Source: Accumulibacter sp.
Lineage (GTDB): Bacteria; Pseudomonadota; Gammaproteobacteria; Burkholderiales; Rhodocyclaceae
DNA length: 64,000 bases
Direction of reading: 5' to 3'
NCBI GenBank assembly: GCA_017302455.1
Contig: JAFLDO010000001.1
Location: 62,001 to 126,000, forward strand
Shown here: one piece after another, positions 58,169-64,000 of the stretch
Position numbering within the stretch: the first letter of the stretch is position 1
Layout of the letters: each line of letters starts with the position of its first letter
Notes under the pieces: model-generated
What the model was told of the DNA's origin: nothing
What the model saw: the letters and a program-made list of their open reading frames with translations, nothing else
Databases searched by the model: none
Position numbers and translations under genes: made by a program

Positions 58169-58822
58169 ATGTTTTACGGCATCAACAACATCGCGACCTT
58201 CGTCGCCGGAACCATTGTTATCATACTTTTGCCCGGACCAAATTCACTTTATGTGATGTCGGTCGCTGCGCGCTGGGGAGTGGCGGCAGGCTATCGCGGT
58301 GCCTGTGGCGTCTTGGTCGGCGACACGATCCTGATGCTGCTCTCGGCGACTGGCGCTGCGTCCTTGTTGCAGGCGAATCCCGCCGTATTCATGGGGGTCA
58401 AGTATGCTGGGGCACTTTACCTGGCCTGGATGGGCGTTGGACTTCTGCGCTCATCCTTTGCGACCTGGCGAGACAACTGCGCCACCAGCAGTGAAAACAC
58501 TCAGACCGCTGCGGACACTTCGCGCCCCTTCCATACCGCTCTGATCATCAGCCTGATGAACCCGAAAGCGATCCTGTTCTTCATTTCCTTCTTCGTCCAG
58601 TTTGTCGATTCGAGCTATCCGCACGCGGCCCTGTCGTTTTGCATTCTGGGCCTGATCGTCCAGTTCTTCAGTGCCTTGTACCTTTCGGTACTGATCCTTG
58701 GCGGCGCTCATCTGGCCCTGCAGTTCCGCCGCCGGCGACGGCTTTCAGCGCTGGCGACTGGCGGTGTCGGCGGGCTGTTTATCAGCTTCAGCGCAAAACT
58801 GGCCGGCGCCACCTTGAGCTAG
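58169..58822 (+). CDS. leuE: LysE-family exporter, LeuE-like
   Basis: A 217-residue amino acid exporter of the LysE/RhtB superfamily with about six helices. Features are the N-terminal IILLPGPNSLYVMSVAARWG, GVLVGDTILMLLSATG and the mid-protein SLMNPKAILFFISFFVQFVD typical of the family. The start MFYGINNI is like E. coli LeuE (YeaS), a leucine efflux protein. The next gene follows after 16 bases. Exact substrate is inferred from similarity. Confidence 0.87.
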   Translation: MFYGINNIATFVAGTIVIILLPGPNSLYVMSVAARWGVAAGYRGACGVLVGDTILMLLSATGAASLLQANPAVFMGVKYAGALYLAWMGVGLLRSSFATWRDNCATSSENTQTAADTSRPFHTALIISLMNPKAILFFISFFVQFVDSSYPHAALSFCILGLIVQFFSALYLSVLILGGAHLALQFRRRRRLSALATGGVGGLFISFSAKLAGATLS

Positions 58823-58838
58823 AAGAAAGGACAGCACC

Positions 58839-60149
58839 ATGCAGCCCAGGCCGCAGACTGAACAGGACGAACTGGCTCGCCAAGCCGTTGGTGAGAACTC
58901 ACTGTTCGTCAAAGCCGTGACCGAGCTTGCCGACACGCATGAGGTGGTCGCCAGCGAGGATATTTTCGCCCGTGGCGGAACGAAGCTGGTCAGCCGCGGC
59001 ACTCGCCTGTCGGGCCAGTTTTATGACCGCCTGGTCGCCCACAAGCTCCTCAAGCCGATTGAGCAGTCGCTCAGCGTCAGCGACGCGCTCGATGCGAGCA
59101 AACTCGTCTCCCTGATGCACGCAGAGGCGCGCCGCGTGCCTTCGCTGGCGCCGTTGCTCGAACAGCCCGAGCTACTCGAACAGCTTGGCAAGCATTTCAG
59201 CCAACTGAGCATTCCCGGCCCACTCACCTTGCGCTTGGCCGTGATGCAATCCGATCGGCCGAAGCTCTTCCAGCACGCAATGATCTCGTCCGTGGTCGCC
59301 ACGGCGCTGGGAATCAGCGGTCAGCTGCCGCGCGAAGAACTGCAGGCCTTGTCCTTGGCGAGTGTCTTCCATGATGTCGGCGAACTGTGCATCCAGCCGG
59401 CGTTTCTCGCGCCCGGGCATCAGATGAGCGCGGAAGAGCGTCGCCATCTCTACGTACATCCCATTGCCGGCTTCCTGATGCTGCGTGATTTTGCCGAGCT
59501 ACCCAAAGGAACGGCCAATGCCGTGCTGCAGCATCATGAGCGGATCGACGGCAGCGGCTACCCTTATCATCTGTCAGGTGACGCGATTTCGACGGTTTCG
59601 CGCTATCTGGCTGTCGCCGAGGTCGCCGCTTCCCTCATCGAAAAGCATGGTGCGGACAAGCGGATCGGCATGAAATTTCGCATGAACAAGAAGAAGTACG
59701 ACGCCGGCGTCGTCGCGCTGACCTCCCGCCTGTTCGGCAGTTTCACGCTGCAGCCAAGCGAGAAGCTCGACGAGGTGTACCTGATGACGCACCTGACGCA
59801 ACTCGGAAAGCTGTTCGAAGGCTGGGCTGCGTTGCGCAAGACGATTTCCGGTGCCGATCTCGAACGCGTTTCCGTTCTCGTCGAACGGGTGAATGCCTTG
59901 CAGATGCTGGTGATCGAGCCGGGCTTCGATCAATGCCGGATCGAAGACATATTGGCCATGGCAGGCGACGCCGATCCCGAGATATGTATGGAGCTTACGA
60001 CGTTGCTGGATGAGCTCAATTGGCAGTTCAAGGCGCTGCTGAGCGGTATTGAGCGCGACCAATCGATTTCGGGGGCGCTCCTTCCAGCGGCACTCAGGGC
60101 CGGGATTGACGGCTGGCTGGCGCAGGTGCGTCGGTTCGTTTGCGAGTAA
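58839..60149 (+). CDS. HD-GYP-like phosphohydrolase domain protein
   Basis: A 436-residue cytoplasmic protein. Residues about 140-290 are an HD-GYP-like domain with the metal-binding His178-Asp179 in FHDVGEL and the GYP loop HHERIDGSGYPYHLSG. HD-GYP enzymes degrade cyclic di-GMP, but their usual HDxGK is HDVGE here (Glu182), so activity may be altered. The N-terminal 140 residues (RPQTEQDELARQAVGEN, TKLVSRGTRLSG) have no named domain, and the C-terminal part is helical. It follows the LeuE-like gene by 16 bases and may be co-transcribed. Confidence 0.85.
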   Translation: MQPRPQTEQDELARQAVGENSLFVKAVTELADTHEVVASEDIFARGGTKLVSRGTRLSGQFYDRLVAHKLLKPIEQSLSVSDALDASKLVSLMHAEARRVPSLAPLLEQPELLEQLGKHFSQLSIPGPLTLRLAVMQSDRPKLFQHAMISSVVATALGISGQLPREELQALSLASVFHDVGELCIQPAFLAPGHQMSAEERRHLYVHPIAGFLMLRDFAELPKGTANAVLQHHERIDGSGYPYHLSGDAISTVSRYLAVAEVAASLIEKHGADKRIGMKFRMNKKKYDAGVVALTSRLFGSFTLQPSEKLDEVYLMTHLTQLGKLFEGWAALRKTISGADLERVSVLVERVNALQMLVIEPGFDQCRIEDILAMAGDADPEICMELTTLLDELNWQFKALLSGIERDQSISGALLPAALRAGIDGWLAQVRRFVCE

Positions 60150-60482
60150 AGCAGCCTGGTCGACAGGGCGCGCTCACCCGCGTTGCATTCTCCCTCCGAA
60201 TGTCCTGGTTCCCGCGCCGGCATCCCTGCCTCTGTTTGGCCTCGCTCTGGCCTGACTGACGGCGGCGCGCAGACGCTGGCGGAGTCAACGGCGACGCACG
60301 GAGCAAAGGCGTTTCGCCCGCAGGGGACTTGCGACCGCCACGGGAACCCCGCTGCACGCAAGCAAGAGCGACGGCAAGAGAGAGGGCCACGACGACACGA
60401 AGCGCGCCTGGTCATCCCCGGTACGCGTGTCTCGGCGCTCCACCCACGCGCAATGACCCGAAGGTCTTCGCCGGGCTCGTCC
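60150..60482. other. Intergenic region, 333 bases, no gene recognised
   Basis: Between convergent genes. No terminator with a T tract, repeat or RNA gene is evident. Confidence 0.4.
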
Positions 60483-61073
60483 TTACATGATCCGAAACTG
60501 CATCACCACGCGTCCATCGTTCCAGATGTCGTCCGGACTGATCGAATCGCGGTGGAACTTGAACCCGATGTCGGCCTTGCGAAAGGCCTCGTAGACCAGT
60601 TCGGAGCAGATGTACTTGCGGTCGCGGTTCTTTCGGCAGCGTCTGAAGAGAATGCGCATCGCGATACGCAGGATCTCCCGGTTGTCGTAAGGTCGGGTCA
60701 GTTCGTCCATGCCGAAACTGATCGCCTGCTTGAACTGCTCATCGGCCGGCGGCGGCGTCAGCCGGCCGATGACGATGCGTCCCTTGTAGGGCTTGTTCCT
60801 GCCGTGGTAATTGCACAGGTACTTGGACAGGGGCGCGAGGCGAACGCCGATGGCGGTCTCGCTCTCCAGGACGAAGATGCGCTGCAGATTGTCGTCGCGA
60901 TAGATGATGCCGACGTGACTCCAGACGGACTTCGTGAACCACTGGATGGTCCGCGAAAAGAAATAGGTGCCCGAGCAGAAGACGAGGTCACCGGTGTGCA
61001 GCTGGTCCCGGGCCTGTTCGTAGTCGAGAACGGGGAGTCTGGCAACGGCTTTTACGGCAAGTGGCTCGGCCAT
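60483..61073 (-). CDS. Permuted NlpC/P60-like (YiiX/YaeF type) cysteine hydrolase
   Basis: A 196-residue circularly permuted papain-fold protein. The His comes first, in SHVGIIYRD (His53), followed by a polar residue in FVLESE (Glu70) and the catalytic Cys in KYICSELVYEAF (Cys156). This order (His before Cys) is the mark of the permuted YiiX/LRAT-like branch, whose members act on lipids, peptides or amide bonds. No signal peptide is seen. It lies 60 bases after the TIR-methyltransferase gene on the same strand, so the two probably form one unit and may act together. Substrate unknown. Confidence 0.83.
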   Translation of the reverse strand: MAEPLAVKAVARLPVLDYEQARDQLHTGDLVFCSGTYFFSRTIQWFTKSVWSHVGIIYRDDNLQRIFVLESETAIGVRLAPLSKYLCNYHGRNKPYKGRIVIGRLTPPPADEQFKQAISFGMDELTRPYDNREILRIAMRILFRRCRKNRDRKYICSELVYEAFRKADIGFKFHRDSISPDDIWNDGRVVMQFRIM

Positions 61074-61133
61074 GGGTGCCTCCGGGTCAAGCGATAGGTC
61101 TGATACGTCTCGCGGCGCGCGCGCCCATCTGCG

Positions 61134-62408
61134 CTAGCTTGCCTTCGTCGCGTAGACATAGATCTCGAACAGACCGGTGTGCATCCCGAGTTGTTCGAAA
61201 CCGAGATTCTGCAGGCCACGACGCACCGTATCGGCGATTTCGTAGGGGAGGTCGGGGTCCAGATCGTGGCCACCCGGCCGCAGGAGGCCGTTCAGCAGTC
61301 GCCCCTGGTCAACATAGACGTAGGGTATCGAGATCACCGCGCGCCCACCGTCATCGAGAACTCGGCAGGCCGCGAACAGGGCATCGCCGATATCGAAGAA
61401 ACTCGACTGATAGGTTCGCAGCGAAAGATAAAGGTCGAAGGCGTGGCTCGCCACACCCTGCAGTTCTTCGGCCTCGGCACGACGGGGATCAAGGTTGACG
61501 ATCGCTTGCGCTGCCCTGGCGAGCGCTTTCGCCGACAGATCGACGCCGACCAGTTGCTTGAAGTCCTTGTAGAAGAAAGGCTTTTCCAGACCGTTGCCGA
61601 TGCCTACGTTGATCGCCCGGCAGCGGGCCAGGTCGCGAATACCGACATGGCGCAAGAGCGTGTTCAGCTCGGCCTCCCACTCCTCGAAGGCGCGGTAGCG
61701 CTCGTCTTCCTTCTGACTGCGCTGTCCGTACTTCTCCTCGTAGGCGACGGCGCGGCCACCGCTGACTTTGCGCGCGACATCTCCCGGCTCCAGCTCGGGG
61801 TACTGCAGCTGGCAGCGGCGGATGATCGTCTTGATCGTCGCCCCGATCCCGAGCGGCATCGACGCCAGGTCGATGCCCTCCTGGCGCAAGGCGTCGGCCA
61901 TGATCTCGCGCACGCTCTTGCGCACATACGGCGAGGCGGCGGACAGCTTCTGCACGCCGGAGCGGCCCGGCGCCTGCCCGCGAATGCCGGCGACCAGCCG
62001 CGAAAAGGCGACCGGGTCGTCGATGCCGGCACTGAAATCGACCCAAGTGAAGCGCAGCAGGAAAGACGGCAACTTGTCCTTCGCCTCCTGGTCCGCGCCC
62101 GGCAGGAGGACCGGGATGACGCGGAAGCTGTTCTCCTGGACGCGCCTGCTCAGCGCCGCCCGCATCTCCTCGTTTTCCCAGGAGTTGACGCCGCTCGGGC
62201 CGACGAAGACGGCCACGCAGCGGCTCCGGTTGAGCGCCTGCTCGAGACTCTCTTGCCAGGGTTCCCCCGGGATCAGGTGCCAGCGGTCGAGAAACGGACT
62301 GAGCTGCGCTTCCTCGACGAGTTTCTCGGCGAGTCGTTCGACCATCGGCTTGTCGGGCGAACGGTGGGAGAGGAATACGTCGTACCCTGTTGCAACAGTG
62401 CCTGTCAT
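61134..62408 (-). CDS. TIR domain-methyltransferase fusion
   Basis: A 424-residue protein with two unlike domains. Residues 8-150 are a TIR domain: YDVFLSHRSPDK, then PSGVNSWENEEMRAAL with Trp77 and Glu81 at the catalytic-Glu spacing of NADase TIRs. Residues about 225-424 look like a Rossmann SAM methyltransferase: NVGIGNG (about 267-273, motif I), VGVDLS, FDLYLSLRTYQ and LDDGGRAVISIPYV. A linker of about 75 residues joins them. ATG at 62408 follows GGGGAGA; the 56-codon upstream extension is non-coding. It precedes the permuted NlpC/P60-like gene. NAD cleavage or methylation activity is inferred from motifs. Confidence 0.85.
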   Translation of the reverse strand: MTGTVATGYDVFLSHRSPDKPMVERLAEKLVEEAQLSPFLDRWHLIPGEPWQESLEQALNRSRCVAVFVGPSGVNSWENEEMRAALSRRVQENSFRVIPVLLPGADQEAKDKLPSFLLRFTWVDFSAGIDDPVAFSRLVAGIRGQAPGRSGVQKLSAASPYVRKSVREIMADALRQEGIDLASMPLGIGATIKTIIRRCQLQYPELEPGDVARKVSGGRAVAYEEKYGQRSQKEDERYRAFEEWEAELNTLLRHVGIRDLARCRAINVGIGNGLEKPFFYKDFKQLVGVDLSAKALARAAQAIVNLDPRRAEAEELQGVASHAFDLYLSLRTYQSSFFDIGDALFAACRVLDDGGRAVISIPYVYVDQGRLLNGLLRPGGHDLDPDLPYEIADTVRRGLQNLGFEQLGMHTGLFEIYVYATKAS

Positions 62409-62725
62409 TTGAGTCTCCCCTGACGATGGCCCGGCCGCCGAAGTCTTACCGGCAAAGGCGATTATCCACCGAATTCGGCACAGAAGAGCGACACGTGTTC
62501 CCCGGGGCGCAGTGTTCAGAAAGTCGTGCCTTGGAGTGGAGACGTCGCCGCCACGCAGATATCGGGTCATCGACATGTTGACGGGGCGAGCAGCTGAAGC
62601 CGGCGACGGCTCTTGCCGTCGACTATACTTTTCATGTAAGTCCCTTCTGCCATTGCTGTCTAGCGTCTCGCCTGCGCGACTCGCTGAAGAACGGCAGTCG
62701 ACTTCCGTTCAGGAGGAGAGCCAGC
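62409..62725. other. Intergenic region, 317 bases, divergent
   Basis: Spacer between the TIR-fusion start and an exported-protein gene. It holds a hairpin and -10-like element near its right side (listed separately). No gene is supported. Confidence 0.45.
62604..62629 (+). promoter_or_regulatory. Palindrome abutting a -10 element
   Basis: A 7-base perfect dyad (CGACGGC / GCCGTCG, loop TCTT) ends two bases before TATACT. It covers the expected -35 to spacer region of a promoter for the exported protein, so it may be an operator. Confidence 0.4.
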
Positions 62726-63973
62726 GTGTCGCGCGTTGTCGGAAGTACCGTCGTGGTCGTGTGGACAAGACTGGAGGCCCTGTGGCGTGTCGCGAGCAGG
62801 GGGGCTCTTGCTATCGTCGGCGCCACGATCCTGCAGACCGCTGTGGGCCTCTCAGGCGTTGGCGAGGTATCTGCCGGCGACCGCGACGTGCCGCCGCTGA
62901 CCACCTATCCAAGTCAGGTCTTCACGACGGAAAAGCCCGGGCAGCTGGGCCTGTATGTCGAAGGTGAGGACTGGCATCTGCTGGCCGACATGCCTGGATT
63001 TGAGCACCAAGAACTCCCGTTTTCAGGGCCGTCGCAGTTCTTCTTCATGGGGAACGACACTTCCGGAACAACGGCCACCGTTTTCGCGGAGCGGATAGAC
63101 GGTGCCAACAGTGAGGAGTCTTGTCGAAGGTATTACGCGCGAGGTGTCCAGGAGGGGCGCGATCGGACGGCGAGCTTTGTTGGTGACAAAGGCAAAGTGG
63201 GCGAGGTGGCCGAAGTCGAAGCGCGCGGAAAGACGCTTCTGATGTACGACTGGTCGATCTCCGAGTTCGGGCCCCAAAAGGTCCAGTTTTGGCGAAGGAC
63301 CATATACTGGTATCCCTACTACCGTGGTTTCTGCTTTGACTTCCATTTCAGCGTCTCCAGCACCGCAGCCCAGGAAGATGTGCTGAAGGTCTTCGACTCG
63401 GTCACGTACGGTCCACGCAGGCCTTCGGCAGACATCGATCGCCTGTTCTACTTTTTTGACCGATTGCGGATTCGCCTCAGTATCCCGATTGATTGGCGGT
63501 ACACGTATCGGCGGCCGCCACCAGGCCCTGCCGGCGGGATCGAGTTGCGCTCCGGTAAGGGGCAGGCCTTCTCGTTCCTGGTGTTCCCCTTGGGGAGGAC
63601 GCGCTCTGCCGCGCTGTCCGATCAGCCTGAAGGCGTGGCAGAGGCGGCGCGACGCTCTTACGAGGAGCGAGGCGCTACCGTGTCGTCGCTGCAGACTCAA
63701 TGCGCTGCGGGTACCTGCGTCTACTACTACGATCTCACCGTTCGCGCGGACGATAGCGCCTATGCCCACGATTTTCGCTACAACGCCGTTCAGTATCACC
63801 GTCAAGGATGGGCGAAGTTCGGCGAAATGGTAATGGGACTTTCGTTGTTGTACGGGGATAGCGGCAAGGACGCTGCAGACCACGTCACCGCGGCATTCAG
63901 TCGAGCGAAGGTCCTCGATCTGGGCGCAGCCCGTCGGCCCGCCGCGCAGGGTGACCGCCCACCGACGGAGTGA
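62726..63973 (+). CDS. Exported protein of unknown function
   Basis: A 415-residue protein, GTG start after a perfect AGGAGG site. Residues about 20-50 form one hydrophobic segment with a possible signal cleavage after VSAGD. The mature part is beta-rich and aromatic-rich (IYWYPYYRGFCFDFHF, FYFFDRLRIRLSIPIDW). It has two similar-looking halves (a strand-rich block near 75-200 and another near 240-375), each with a Cys pair. No family is recognised. It is divergent from the TIR fusion. Confidence 0.72.
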   Translation: MSRVVGSTVVVVWTRLEALWRVASRGALAIVGATILQTAVGLSGVGEVSAGDRDVPPLTTYPSQVFTTEKPGQLGLYVEGEDWHLLADMPGFEHQELPFSGPSQFFFMGNDTSGTTATVFAERIDGANSEESCRRYYARGVQEGRDRTASFVGDKGKVGEVAEVEARGKTLLMYDWSISEFGPQKVQFWRRTIYWYPYYRGFCFDFHFSVSSTAAQEDVLKVFDSVTYGPRRPSADIDRLFYFFDRLRIRLSIPIDWRYTYRRPPPGPAGGIELRSGKGQAFSFLVFPLGRTRSAALSDQPEGVAEAARRSYEERGATVSSLQTQCAAGTCVYYYDLTVRADDSAYAHDFRYNAVQYHRQGWAKFGEMVMGLSLLYGDSGKDAADHVTAAFSRAKVLDLGAARRPAAQGDRPPTE

Positions 63974-64000
63974 TTGCACGCGGGAGCGGACCGCTGAAGA

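Overview
The window is high-GC DNA, densely coding on both strands, and reads as part of a betaproteobacterial chromosome. The best guess is Rhodocyclales, possibly a Candidatus Accumulibacter-like organism. This rests on the gene order gntR-sdhCDAB-sdhE-gltA-sucA-sucB-lpd, a PEP-CTERM secreted protein, a betaproteobacterial-type mdh divergent from the sdh cluster, and recC-recB-recD. The genus is inference; no rRNA or tRNA gene was seen.

Layout. 1-6.0 kb: a 5'-truncated alpha/beta-hydrolase-CHAT protease fusion overlaps a gene for an ASK1-like protein (deoxyribohydrolase-like domain, TRAFs-binding TPR region, SLOG-like C-terminus). 6-15.7 kb: rluA, a membrane protein, a dienoyl-CoA isomerase-type crotonase, an AEC transporter, a divergent FolE, a nitronate monooxygenase-like protein with a Cys cluster, rlmJ, a MazG-like protein, a CitE/HpcH-type lyase and mdh. 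15.9-27.4 kb: a near-complete TCA block (GntR regulator, succinate dehydrogenase and its assembly factor, citrate synthase, 2-oxoglutarate dehydrogenase E1/E2/E3). 27.7-42.6 kb: mixed genes, including a PEP-CTERM protein, a glyoxalase II-like hydrolase, a thioredoxin-like protein divergent from a Cys-rich MarR regulator, a three-gene run (SRPBCC, lipoprotein, EEP hydrolase), a patatin, transporters, greB, htpG, a deoxyinosine/uracil glycosylase and a Cys-repeat periplasmic protein. 42.7-56.7 kb: an orphan GspE/PilB-type ATPase, katG and recCBD. 57-64 kb: a BamE-like lipoprotein, a LeuE-type exporter, an HD-GYP-like protein, a putative two-gene unit (TIR-methyltransferase fusion plus permuted NlpC/P60-like hydrolase), and a divergent exported protein.

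The two loci most likely to be undescribed systems lie at the window's ends. At the left is the CHAT/ASK-like pair, a proteolytic effector translationally coupled to a sensor-scaffold. At the right is the TIR-methyltransferase plus permuted papain-like hydrolase pair. Both combine domains known from bacterial conflict and programmed-cell-death systems; the functions proposed here are inferred from domain motifs only.

Regulatory features supported by sequence include four rho-independent terminators (after gltA, lpd, mdh and the gene at 38.5 kb), near-consensus sigma70 promoters at 6929 and 58095, paired palindromes around the MarR start, and an AT-rich inverted repeat between mdh and the GntR gene.
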